Shown here: one piece after another, positions 46,005-57,639 of the stretch
How positions within the stretch are numbered: position 1 is the first letter of the stretch
Layout of the letters: every line of letters starts with the position of its first letter
NCBI GenBank assembly: GCA_963995525.1
Contig: OZ023205.1
Coordinates: forward strand, 68,823,859 to 68,887,858
Source: Escarpia spicata
Lineage: Eukaryota > Annelida > Polychaeta > Sabellida > Siboglinidae
Reading direction: 5' to 3'
Length of the DNA: 64,000 bases
Notes under the pieces: generated by a model
What the model saw: only the letters and a program-made list of their open reading frames with translations
Told to the model about the DNA's origin: nothing
Database searches by the model: none
Made by a program: the position numbers and the translations under genes

Positions 46005-48680
46005 TTTAAGTCTAAATAAATGCATAACAATAAATAATGGCATAAGCCATGTCAAGCCCAAGGGTAAGCAGTAACCAGCCCTGGTCTAAGACTAAGTCTG
46101 ACTACCGTATCCTAGTCTAGGGCTACGTATAGCAGAACTGCCATGGCTTGGCCCATATATTATAACCATATTCATAAAATACAAATTTAAATGATATCAT
46201 ATCTAAACGTAAGAACATATAATGTTGTTTCTGTAGTGATTTAAATTCAGAGAAATGCATCTGGCTGGGATGATGCACTGTTGGTCTAACTGACACAGAT
46301 TGGTCAAAATCAGACAAATGTCGCATGTTTTCAACGGCGCTAAAACAACATTTCTCTAAACTAATATGTACCTATAGAACTGTTTAAAGACAATACATGC
46401 GTGTCAAAATTACAATTAAAACACAGTTACACCATCAAATCAATTAAATTTAGCTTAATTTTGGTGAAATTTAAATCAGAAAAAGATGTAAACAAAATGT
46501 TACCCATGTGCTGGCAAACGAAACAGTGCTGCGCAGTGATCGCGAGGTGACAAATGCGAAACGACCCAATTTGCGGAATTCATTGAAATGCCTACGTGAC
46601 AATGTAACAACTTTTGGAACTTTTTTCTCTCCCTCAGTAGTTCTACACAAGTACAACGAAGAGCATCTGTGGTACTATGTGTACTCGCACAAACAAACAC
46701 AACCGATTCATTTTGTTGATTAGAGTCAGGGTTGGATAACTTGCAGTGTTAATTTACTGTACGGTGTATGTGTATGTGGTTCTGCTCATGTGGAGATACA
46801 AACTCAATATCCTGCACAGGTATAATGAGAGATTTCTACATAAATGTGAGCAGCGGAGGTGAGGAAACCAGATAAAGGAGACTGATGACTTCATTGATCA
46901 TGTCTACTTACGACTTACCTGCTGATTGCTGCAGTGTTTTAATATGTATCATCAGGTGCATGCAGCCTGTACTGATCATTGATGACGGACGACATCACTA
47001 CAGCTATCTACTTAGTACTTAGACTGATGAACTTGTCAAGGCAGCTAATACTTCATACCACAAATGTTTACGGAATAGGATATGCTCATAGAAAATAAAC
47101 TGCAATTAGTCTAGTGTTCAAATGTATTAAGGGGTATCCCCATATAACAAAATGTATCAAAACAATAATTTGGTTCATTAATAATTTGCACACAAGTGAT
47201 GTAGTATGATCCATCAAGTGCCTGATGACTCAACATGTACAAGAGATAAGATAAATAGTTGTTTCATCCATTTTTATCTATCCTGAGTGAGTCCCTAGTC
47301 ATGAAAACTGTTCCTATGGCCAGTATAAAATTGTGCAATTTGATTTAGAAATCAACTAAGACACTGATAACATGCGATGACGTGTTTCCTTTGTGCCCAA
47401 ATAACCAGGGACCATGTTACTGATTATGATATTCATAAAATTATCTGTTTTAATGTTATGTATGACTGCAGGATACACCACGATGTATACCAGGGTTATG
47501 AATTGTTTATCTAACTTGTAGACTCAAATCCTAACCCATTTTGGCAAGGTTGATGACAAAACTACTGCTACCAACTAGTGCCAGATTTCCATGGAGAAAC
47601 CATCTCCATTTCTATGCTGAGCTGTTTGTAAACCAAGGACGATGTAATCAAAAACGAAGCGCCTTTCATATATTACTCAGCCTGACATGAATGCTCATTG
47701 ATTAGTAGAAGTGACAAGTGCAAACAAGATTATTACAAGTACAGCACCAGGACAGGCTTGACAAGACACAGATCTGAGACCATGCCCTACTGACAGTGCC
47801 CTGACTCCACTCCACCAACCAATTTCCCATTGATTTGTCTTTCATTTCCCAGCACAACCCACTTGCATTGAGGCACTTCAATACGCAAATATTCACGAGT
47901 CGTTGATGCCGCCTCAGTCCCAAAGTCTGCTCAGGCAGGCGAACTGCATAATGGCGATTTGGCAGGTAATCCTGATGCACAGGAGAAAGAATCATTTATG
48001 CAATGGAACACCATAAAACCAGGTATTAATTATTCAATGGATACTCATACAAACATTCTGGCTGGCCCCACACAGCTGTCAAGAAGGCCCCAAGAGTGTG
48101 GTTAATACATCAATAGCTGTGAGTGGGTAATGGCTGTAACTGCTGAATGTTTGACTTCCACTTGGGGTCATCATAAGCACACCAACAAGTGAAGTGTCAT
48201 GTCCCTGTGGCAAGAACATGTCCTACCAACAGACTGCGCAATACATTGTACATACAGAGTTCCTATCTACAGAACATACACTTTTTGGATAAATGAAAAA
48301 TTCTGTATCCCATTGCAACACAACACATGAAAAAAATGGTATAAAACACATATTTTATTTTATTGTGCACCTATTAAGATGTTAACTTTAGGGGCGGTGC
48401 AGAGGTTCTCTTGTACCTTGCTGTGTTCATTCACTTCATTTAACCATTGGCCTCTGGCCCTCTGATCTACCAACTAGTGAAGCATTAAAAACAACACAAC
48501 AATATTTATTTAGGTTTATTGACTTACAAGCTTACTGCTCACCAAACAATTGACAAATCAACGTGAGCCAATTTTCAGAGGGCACCACTATGGATTTATG
48601 TTCATGAGCATAGGGTAGTCCAAATTTACTGAGAAACTGCCCTGAGCCAACGCGGCTCAGTTTATGACTAGACAGCTACA
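46005..48680. other. No recognised feature
   Basis: About 2.7 kb with short frames only. No tandem repeats or transposon motifs recognised. Confidence 0.35.
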
Positions 48681-48689
48681 CCACATAGC

Positions 48690-48869
48690 GGTCAGAGGAA
48701 ATAGCTGATGAAAACCTTGTGTTGATTGTGTCCGCCGTGTTCTGTTAACGATTTGTCCATCATTTATATAAGTATCCGCAATAAACCATTATTACCTTAT
48801 TGGTGGTGTCTGATTGTACAGAGCTACAGTGTATTCCTTTTACCCTAGTTGACGTGGTGGCAGCGGTCC
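48690..48869 (+). mobile_element. Gypsy LTR 3' part and primer-binding site
   Basis: CAATAAACCATT (near 48780) looks like a poly(A) signal region of an LTR. The stretch ends GTTGACG, followed at 48855 by TGGTGGCAGCGGTCC, a typical gypsy-type primer-binding site next to the 5' LTR, with gag starting 114 bases later. The 5' border of the LTR cannot be placed. Confidence 0.5.
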
Positions 48870-49174
48870 AAAAAAACTCACGTACAACACAAACTTGGGG
48901 TAAAACTTTGGTCAGCTGAAAGCTTTGAACCACAATCAGTCAGTGTACTCCACTCTGGGTGACGCTACCAGACGCATAAGGTATGGCAAGTTTGCATGCA
49001 CCAAAACAATGGTGCCTCACCAAACGAGAAACCGTGAATATTTGTGAAAACTGGCTACTAGACCTGCTGCATATTCTGTCACTGGACAGCAACTTCACCA
49101 GATTCTTAGTGGATGATGCCAGATGGGAGAAGAAGACACTAGCCCACCCAAATCAGGGACTAACTGATCTAGGC

Positions 49175-50023
49175 TAGCACTGCCAATCGCCACTTGCGCC
49201 ATAGGCGAAACGGTTTCCCATTTGTCAAAAAAAATAAAAATCTCTTCGCCAATTTGGCGAAACGCTTTCATGGCCATATTAACAGCGCACCTTGGCAAAG
49301 TTGGCAGTCCTGCTGGACTACTTCACCGACATCGACAACATCACCGAAGCCAAGCTCGAATGGATCACCATGCGTGGACTACTGTTGCAGGCTGCCAGTA
49401 AGATACAGGAGGCATTTTATGCCCAATTCATCTACCCAGCACTCGACTCGTTCCCGATCCTGGGGAAGATTGCCACAATTGCCGTGACCATCCCTATCAC
49501 GTCAGTGAATTGTGAGAGGGCCATCAGCACATACAACGCCATCAAGACAGATGGCAGGGCGTCACTGAAGGTTTCGTCTGTGGAGATATTGACAGTGCTC
49601 AACCTCGAAGCTCCTTCCGTGCGAGGATTTCCATACGAAGAAGCCTTCAAGACATGGACCAGCAAGAAGCAGCGTGTCGGCTTCACTAGGCTAGTGAAAC
49701 GAGTGGACACTGCTGGAGTGTAGTGGACGACACTGTGGTGATGGGTTCTTTATGGTGTGGTCAATTATCTTGTTTTATGTTCTTTATATCTTGTTTTATA
49801 TTGATCATTAAACACTGTTCTATATATTGGTGTTGTTGTGACTATATATATATATGCAAAATATTTATACATATTATGTCGATGTATAGTTTCATAGGAT
49901 TTGATTTTTGACAATTTCTCACCCTAGTTTCTGCTTAAAAAATGGCTAAGCAAAATCTCATTTGGCTAAAGAAAATTGGAACCTTTAGCCAATTTGGCTA
50001 AACAGATTCTAGTGCCAGTGCTA
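49175..50023 (+). mobile_element. Deleted hAT DNA transposon (849 bp) inside gag
   Basis: Terminal inverted repeats TAGCACTGCCA (from 49175) and, reading inward from the right, TAGCACTGGCA (to 50023) bound the element. Flanking octamers ATCTAGGC and GCCTAGTT share a CTAG core, which fits a decayed 8-bp hAT target duplication with central TA (Buster-like preference). Each end carries a self-complementary subterminal motif: TTCGCCAATTTGGCGAA near 49244 and TTAGCCAATTTGGCTAA near 49985. Only the C-terminal part of the transposase remains (see 49292-49723). Confidence 0.82.
49292..49723 (+). CDS. hAT transposase C-terminal dimerisation domain (remnant)
   Basis: A 143-codon uninterrupted frame reads FPILGKIATIAVTIPITSVN, CERAISTYNAIKTDGRAS and LKVSSVEILTVLNLEAPSV, ending with FPYEEAFKTWTSKKQRVGF. 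The pattern A..IP.TSV.CER.(F/I)S....IK...R..L....L..L is the hAT family C-terminal dimerisation region, of the type in ZNF862/ZMYM-like hAT proteins. The BED finger and the catalytic RNase H core are missing, so it cannot transpose itself. The intact frame and ends suggest a relatively young internal-deletion derivative or selection at protein level; the former is simpler. Confidence 0.85.
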   Translation: MAKLAVLLDYFTDIDNITEAKLEWITMRGLLLQAASKIQEAFYAQFIYPALDSFPILGKIATIAVTIPITSVNCERAISTYNAIKTDGRASLKVSSVEILTVLNLEAPSVRGFPYEEAFKTWTSKKQRVGFTRLVKRVDTAGV

Positions 50024-50584
50024 GCCTAGTTGATAATGCAGCTGATGCACCAGGCAGAGCCCCCATACGGCTCAACAAAAAGTGCTGATGTTAGAACTCA
50101 TGCTTGGCCAAATTGCAAATTACTGCCCCATCATCTGAAGAAATACAAGTCAAAAGTTCCACCTCACTTGCAACAATCTGGCAAGTCATTACACTACATT
50201 ACCATTTCCAATCCACAAGTGCCCACTTCATCGATTTCACTGACATATGCACCGAGCTTGATGAGAGACCATAGGACTCATACCAACGTTTGCTCGCCTT
50301 TGTCGAAGACAATCTGCTCAGATGTGAAAGCAAAATCTTACACCATGATGAACACATCACAGAAGATGAAGAGGTAACATCAACAATGGAAAATGTTGTA
50401 TCCTGACTCGGTTGCAGCTCATCCATTCAGATTTGCAGAAACTCGTCAAACAGAGATACGACACCAAATTACGTACTTGCACATTAGCATTAATCAAGCC
50501 TGAAATTTCACAGGTGTTAACATCTTTGCTAGACGAAATTAGATCTTCAGAAGACGCCAGAGTTATGCGAACATAAACCATTCA

Positions 50585-53470
50585 TTCACAAGTCAGACTT
50601 ATTACAAATATTTTCATTTTTAAAATGTATATGTATATGATTTTACAATGTACACACCTATACATGGGTAGGTCCCTGATACATTACACATTTTAGTAAA
50701 ATATTTTTAACAATAATCTAGATTAAGAACATGCAACCTAGCCATACTATTGGCAGTTTATGGCAACAGATTCTTGGCTCAACAGATTCATCAATAAATT
50801 ACCTGCACTATGACATACATTCTCTAATGTCCTAATGACATGTATTCAGGCAGGTTCAGTCTTAATCAAGATTGCCTTAAGCCTACACACGCCGCAAGGC
50901 AACAAATAGAAGGTGCTGGAACTCCAACTTATAATAACAAATTCTACATAACTCAGAACTTGACAGTAAACAAAACCATATTTACTTATAAGTTGACATT
51001 TTGGTGTTAGAGATTAATCACTACGACATCAGATTGCAATATAGCTAAAATGATGTTTACCCAGTGTAAGCCTGCAGCATTATATAACAATGGGGAAATA
51101 AAACATAACTGAACCTGCAAGTTCTTACGTTATGGTGCCATGGCCATGTTTACCATTCACTCACAATCCTCACTCAACACAGACAGTGAATTTTTTGTTT
51201 AAAAATCATTTTATGGTAGATGTACATATGAAAAACAGAAAAGGCTAAGAACTTAAGAAGTGAATGATTGTACAATGTGATCTGCACCTGCTGTGGCTAG
51301 TTTGATGCCTGTTGTTAGGTGAATGCATCGTTGAATGCTCTTCTGTCAGTTACATGCAACATCTGGACATGCACATGTCTGTATACCCATAATGGTTTCG
51401 TTGGGTCATCGAATCAGATGTAGTCATTATTGCGTGCAGTGTTTGCATGACAGTACTGCAAGGCATCAACCATCCCCTTTACAAGGTTCAACTGATTCAG
51501 CCCATCACGAATCAGGCTTGGATGTTCAAATGTGTGAGTGAGCTGGCTAAATAGTGTTAAAATTATCAGAAGAAACGCCAGGATTACTACAAAAATCATG
51601 AAGAGGAATGCACATAAGTCATCAGAGCTAGGGAACACTTCAGGAGTGTTTAGGATGGATGCAATTTGCAATAACTGTCTTCAGTTTTTTTCTTCAGAAG
51701 GATGGCAATAGTTTTGTACGAAGTGATGGGGAATTTGATCAAGATAGTGGACACAATTGCAACAAATTGCTCACAACCTGGCTATTATAAGTGATGAGTT
51801 TAAGTCTCCAGAACTCCAGGGAGAGAAGCCACGACACTGGAGGACACGGTTTCGCAGAACTCTAGTACAAATAACATGGTGCATCATGTATGAAGGGAGG
51901 AAGAAGAATAAATACCAAGAGAATTGTGCTTTATGAACCTCACAATTCATGAAGGGAAACTCATCTAACTAAAAGGTGGCTTTATGAAATATAGATTGAG
52001 GTTCCTGTTGTCCAATATCCATGCAATGAAAAATCCCCTGCCATTGATCACAGTGTCAACATCAGTAAGAATGATGTTTGCATGTTCTGGTTTTCAAATT
52101 AAAACCATCAATATTTATTGAAGCTATTAGTAAACTTGATGGAATACAGTTCAGTTTCTCAGATAGCTTCTCTGAAAGCCAGAAATGAAATTGGAATTAA
52201 CTGGTCGATCCCACCTCACAGTACCAGATAATTTACTGATATAAAGTATTAAACATGCAAGGTTACCAGGTAATCATAGAATCCCCAGGAATAAAAACCG
52301 CAACATATTTTGCATTGGCCAATATTCCATTACTTGTTATTTACGCTAACTATAGCTAGCTCACAAAGTAAAAAATAACGGTCCAAATCATTTGAAACCA
52401 ATATATGTTAAATTTAAACCCAAATGACACTGGCATAATGTGCATAAGGACAGTACACCATAATTTCTCCCTCCTGAAACTCCTGCCAGAAAGCCACTGA
52501 GAAGTTCCGTGCTGTATGTAAAGTTACAAGTTGGTTTTAATAAAAAATGTAAACTGATTCTGAAATCAGAATGTGTTTTCATACACGTGGGATCCTTCCA
52601 TCACGGGAAAGTCAAAGTGCATATGTGTACATTGCAAACTGGCGCTGTTCTAGAAATGTTGGCCTGCGTACACTAGAAGAAGTGTCTCATAGTCTGCAAA
52701 TGTTCCCTATTTCTTGGTGCAATAATTCCTCGAAAGGGAGTACCAAAGTACTGTGTCAAAAGCAAGGGCAGTGTATTTTTTGTTTATTTGGCTAGTAAAC
52801 ACCTACTAAAAATGTGGAGGGGAAACAGTGATCTATCCTCACATGTTGACTTGGGTTGGGTCAGTAGATTCAGCACTTATATGAAGAGGCAGGTTGACCA
52901 TCTACAACTGTCCAAGAATAGGATCAGCCATGCAAGTGAATGAACAGTGTAATACAGAGAGACAGCTGCCTCCAGCTGTCTGGTACAGAACTCTGTATAG
53001 CAGCCTTGAAACAGTTTCACTGTAGATACAAAGGTGCAGATTCTGCCCACTATCAGTATCAGCCCAGATAGGGTAGTTGAGGCGTTCTGTGTGAACTCTG
53101 TCTGGGCACTCGGTGTAGTTGAAACCATGTGGTGTCAGTGTGAACTTAGCCTTGGTGTTACTGGTACATTCACTCACAAATTATGCACTGCCATGTTGCC
53201 ATTGATGTTCAATTGTACTCACTTGATTCAAGTATGATAATGATTTATTTTAGTTGAATTGGCAGTTTTTTTGGCAATTGCAATTTGTAACCTGTCATCA
53301 CCATTGCCTCTAACAGGTCCTACCAGTAGAGGGATCCTCAAAGAATCAGTGACTGGTACCAAACAAATATCAAACAAGTGTAATAGTTAGAAGAGGGCAT
53401 ATGAATCAAGTGTACAGAATATTCTACATGACATTGAAGACATCAAGAAGATGTTTTCATCACCGTCTGC
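50585..53470. other. No recognised feature
   Basis: About 2.9 kb of AT-rich sequence. Frames up to about 90 codons (for example 52902-53177 minus) match nothing known to me, and no tandem repeats were seen. Confidence 0.35.
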
Positions 53471-54294
53471 AATAGGCGCACATGTCCCACTAGCACTGGG
53501 TGCACATGTCCCACTAGCACTGGGTGCACAATGTCCCACTAGCACTGGGTGCACATGTCCCACTAGCACTGGGTGCACATGTCCCACTAGCACTGGGTGC
53601 ACATGTCCCACTAGCACTGGGTGCACATGTCCAACTAGCACTGGGTGCACATGTCCCACTAGCACTGGGTGCACATGTCCCACTAGCACTGGGTGCACAT
53701 GTCCCACTAGCACTGGGTGCACATGTCCCACTAGCACTGGGTGCACATGTCCAACTAGCACTGGGTGCACATGTCCGACTAGCACTGGGTGCACATGTCC
53801 CACTAGCACTGGGTGCACATGTCCCACTAGCACTGGGTGCACATGTCCAACTAGCACTGGGTGCACATGTCCCACTAGCACTGGGTGCACATGTCCCACT
53901 AGCACTGGGTGCACATGACCCACTAGCACTGGGTGCACATGTCCCACTAGCACTGGGTGCACATGTCCCACTAGCACTTGGTGCACATGTCCCACTAGCA
54001 CTTGGTGCGCATGTCCCACTAGCACTTGGTGCACATGTCCCACTAGCACTTGGTGCAGATGTCCCACTAGTACTGGGTGCACATGGGACATTAGAACTTG
54101 GTGCAAATGTCCCACTAGCACTGGGTGCACATGGGACATTATAATTTGGTGTACATGTCCCACTAGCACTGGGTGCACATGGGACATCATCTTCTTTTTC
54201 ATAATGAGAAATTCTCAGAGATTCAGCAAACTTGACATCAGAAAATGTGTCATCTCTCTTCTTCCATGACTGAAATAACCTGCGAAAGTCAACT
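53400..54294 (-). CDS. Possible host exon with an 8-residue tandem repeat (CAPSASGT)n, frame-shifted
   Basis: On the minus strand TTCTTTGTTTCCACAG, a strong acceptor, ends near 54295. It opens a frame reading DFRRLFQSWKKRDDTFSDVK and FAESLRISHYEKEDDVPC, then about 28 copies of CAPSASGT (or variants with TCTPNYNVP and TFAPSSNVP at the start). A single extra base in GTGCACAATG near 53530 shifts the frame to a stop; without it the repeat would continue to APIADGDENIFLMSSMSC. Graded unit variation from the non-repeat end inward, and a 24-base (8-codon) unit, fit a coding minisatellite, but a non-coding array beside a short exon remains possible. Confidence 0.35.
53477..54186. repeat. 24-bp minisatellite, about 29 units
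   Basis: The unit begins ACATGTCCCACTAGCACTGG. Most differences are single bases (CCAACT, CCGACT, GACCCAC). Toward 54000-54190 units become TTGGTGC and then degenerate with GGACATT insertions. One unit carries a 1-base insertion at about 53530. Frames are open on both strands because the unit is a multiple of three. Confidence 0.97.
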
Positions 54295-54299
54295 GTGGA

Positions 54300-55045
54300 A
54301 ACAAAGAACATCGACATTTAAAAAAGACTATTGTTATCACGAAGATCAAGATTGAAAGTCTAAAAGAAATTAAGTGCAATTCACATTCTCACAGCTTTAA
54401 ATGATGATGATGGAAGGGGGGTATTTAGTATTTATAAACTAAGAACGCTCACTTTTGGAATCTAAAGAATTGGGGCAAGTTATGAAAGAAATGTAAATAA
54501 TGTGGCCATGTTATAATCATGAAAGCGAGGCTGTCTGTTTAATAACATAAAATCCATATCCTGGGATGGTAAAATTGTATTATTTCAACTTTTGCTACAT
54601 GGATACCAAGTCTGGAATGTGAGAACCATGCAAATGCGACAAACATCAAAATGCCACCAATACTGCTAATACTGTTATAGAACAATGTTTAAAATCAGAA
54701 TGTTATGTTTACAATTTGATTTTTGTGATTAAGATATTTAATTTGGGAAATCTGTTTCAAGTTTATTAAACACAATTTGGCAGTATACCTTCAACATGTT
54801 TATTCTAGTAAATTAAGAACATTGTACTAAAAATGAGGAACAACCTTTAAAGGCTCACTAGTTTGGTGCTTGCATTATCACAAGAAGGTACTGTATTCAA
54901 ATTTTCACTGGCAGTCCTCCGAGTTCAACAAAAACTTGGTGCAACACCTTATCTAGCACATGGTATATGGAAGGGAAGTTGGAAGTATGTGTCTATTAGA
55001 GGAGACAGTGCCTTCTACCTGCCAGGGTAAGTTAAACAAACAGAC
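54300..55045. other. No recognised feature
   Basis: AT-rich, no frames of note. If the minus-strand exon above is real, this would be intron or upstream DNA. Confidence 0.4.
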
Positions 55046-55050
55046 TAGGA

Positions 55051-55543
55051 TTAAACATGTAATCAGCTGTGTATTCACATGCGTATGTATTAAACATGTG
55101 TAATCAGCTGTGTATTCACATGCGTATGTATTAAACATACGTAATCAGCTGTGGATTCACATGCGTATGTATTAAACATACGTAATCAGCTGTGGATTCA
55201 CATGCGTATGTATTAAACATACGTAATCAGCTGTGGATTCACATGCGTATGTATTAAACATGTGTAATCAGCTGTGGATTCACATGCGTATGTATTAAAC
55301 ATGTGTAATCAGCTGTGGATTCACATGCGTATGTATTAAACATACGTAATCAGCTGTGGATTCACATGCGTATGTATTAAACATACGTAATCAGCTGTGG
55401 ATTCACATGCGTATGTATTAAACATACGTAATCAGCTGTGGATTCACATGCGTATGTATTAAACATACGTAATCAGCTGTGGATTCACATGCGTATGTAT
55501 TAAACATATGTAACCAGCTGTGGATTCACATGCGTATGTGTGC
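55051..55543. repeat. 41-bp minisatellite x12
   Basis: Units begin ATTAAACATACGTAATCAGC and end CACATGCGTATGT. Units alternate irregularly between ACATACGT and ACATGTGT, and the first two have GTGTATTC for GTGGATTC. ACATACGT and the ACGTATGT-like end allow pairing between neighbouring units. Confidence 0.97.
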
Positions 55544-55544
55544 A

Positions 55545-56950
55545 AGGGTATCCAATAAGTTATTCATCGATACGGTTTGCACACAAACTAGAGGGGTCAT
55601 TCACACTGTTGCCAATAGTAGGAAAAATGCCCATCTTACAGCTGGCATTACGGAGTACAGACACAGATTAAGAAGATGGTTTTCTAAAGTATTCGTACCT
55701 GAATTCATCCCAGACAGGCATAAATGTAAACAGTTGTTTTACAACAATGCTGCACTGGCTGTCAATGATTGTTGTGCACAAGTTAGGTAAAGCATCCCCA
55801 GCTGATTGGTGGGTGGTTTGCATAGCTCTCAACAAATGCAGAAATCTTGTTAACTTGACAACTTATTCACACACAACTTAAAAATAACTGTAACGGCCAG
55901 TGACTGATCAAGATCAACATATGTTTTTTTCCTAGATGGTAAGGTTCACAGACTGAGTAACAATTCTGAACTAAGGAACTAAGTTCACTTGCCATTGGCC
56001 TTGGCTGTGCTAAACTGTTGGGAAGATATTCCCTGGAAAGCTCAGAAAGTAATTCCGCATACAGAGGACATTATATGATCGCATCCCGTTGATTTACGGC
56101 CTTGCAAACTGCACTTAACAGGATCTACTCTTCCCATTGACATACACTTGATGATTCAGATTAGAACCTTGGCTGCATACTAGTTTACTTCTAGAACACA
56201 TGGAGAGTACTGATTTATGTTAGCATGTTAAACTAGTGTGGGTGACATTCTGGTATAGTTTATTAATACCTTGTTAGGGATCAACTCAGAACATCAATGT
56301 GTGATATCAGACAAAATTACTTTCATAGATCTGGCCTTGCCCCCCCCCCCACTCCCTCCCCTCAGAAGAAAGTCTGTAAACATTGATATGATGATATTAA
56401 TATATTATATTATATTAACATTATCGGTCAGAAGTGTAAAATTTCGATGTCTGACAAAACTGAGCAGACCTACCCTCCCACAAACGAAAGTAATTTCATT
56501 TTATATCAGACATCAACGTTCTGAGATGATCCCTTATTTAGCATTATACTGTATGTTTATGCAGTTATAATCCCTACAACTCGATCAGTTGTTGTTGTTG
56601 ATAGTCACGACTCATATCAACCTATTTCATCATTGTAGAAAAATATACCATTTATAAATTGTCAAACTTCACGGACTGTCAAATTGTCAATATTGTTTTC
56701 TAGTGCAATTAGCAAGCTCAGTCAAAATCTCATTAGCTGACTTTGGCTGTGGTCTGACCCCTTGTGTTTGCTGTCTGTGTCAGAGGAAATAAATAATGCT
56801 CAGGTTCATTTAGGCACATAGAATATATACTACTGTTATTACTGCCCAAGTGGTAGATACTAATTAGGATGTCCATTATCACTTGACTTCAAAGCTGGGC
56901 AATTGTGCAGCTAATCAAAGCAATCACTCAGTTATGGTATTAATCACCAC
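55545..56950. other. No recognised feature
   Basis: A C11 homopolymer sits at 56340-56350. Short frames only. Confidence 0.4.
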
Positions 56951-56951
56951 C

Positions 56952-57104
56952 AGTATACAACAGTTACGAATTCACCCCTGCACAGGGGCACAGACATTGC
57001 TTGTCTTACCCTGCCCAAGATACCCAGATCCCCTAGACTATGGGGGTGAACACAAGCAATGTCTGTGCCCCTGTGCAGGGGTGAATTCGTAACCGTTGTA
57101 TACT
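56952..57104. repeat. Near-perfect 53-bp inverted repeat, 47-base loop
   Basis: Arms 56952-57004 and 57052-57104 are reverse complements at 52 of 53 positions (the exception is ACAGTTACG against ACGGTTACG). The arms contain CCCCTGCACAGGGG, itself a palindrome, and GAATTC. The loop has no TA run, unlike the other foldbacks here. RNA from either strand would form a long hairpin. No terminal motif or target duplication is obvious. Confidence 0.95.
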
Positions 57105-57109
57105 CCCAC

Positions 57110-57635
57110 AGCTGGTGCTCCACATCTGGAATCTGTAAAAACTAACAACACAGTAAACTGCTGACATTGCTGAGATTTAGCTAGCCCTGGTTGTTTGTGG
57201 TGTCAGTTTACAGAAATTTACCATGTATGTCTGCTTACAGTACACTGTTCAAAACATAGACACAAACATGTGGTTGTTTACACAGTCACCATAATTGTAA
57301 AAAAGTAATCTCCGGAATGTGGAAATTCTAGGGGATTGTTTCTTCAGTGGCCAAGGAGCTATACTTGGATCTCAAAAAACAATGCCAGGAATGGGGCCAC
57401 TTGGAGATAGTTCCACTGGCATAGATCTGAGAGATGCACGAACCTATATTTATCTCTATAAAATACCTGTGTTCTATTCTTGAGATTCCTGATGCACTTT
57501 GGCCTTAATGAATCTGTCCCTGGGTACAACAGGAGTGCTTGCAGGTAATCTGGAAAAATTTGGGGAGAATATATCATTATCAGTGGATCATTATGTCGAC
57601 TGTGCAGGAGGAGATGGTCTTTTTACTGCAGTTTG
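57110..57635. other. No recognised feature
   Basis: No frames or repeats supported. Confidence 0.4.
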
Positions 57636-57639
57636 CAGT

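Larger units (their letters stand above)
48983..50580 (+). pseudogene. Ty3/gypsy gag split by a hAT insertion
   Basis: The 5' part (48983-49166) reads MASLHAPKQWCLTKRETVNI, LSLDSNFTRFLVDDARWEKK and HPNQGLTDL. After the hAT element the reading resumes at about 50030 with LVDNAADAPGRAP and, with stops and frameshifts, continues through TSAHFIDFTDIC, YQRLLAFVEDNLLR and [12 protein letters not shown] to [15 protein letters not shown] near 50540. These are blocks of a Ty3/gypsy capsid region common in marine invertebrate genomes. Both parts join in order once the insertion is removed, so the gag came first and the hAT second. It is not functional. Confidence 0.75.

Noticed and set aside
53524..54144. 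Plus-strand 206-codon frame over the 24-bp array
   Set aside because: Its frame lies entirely inside the array and has no non-repeat coding flank, unlike the minus-strand frame with an acceptor and unique N-terminus.
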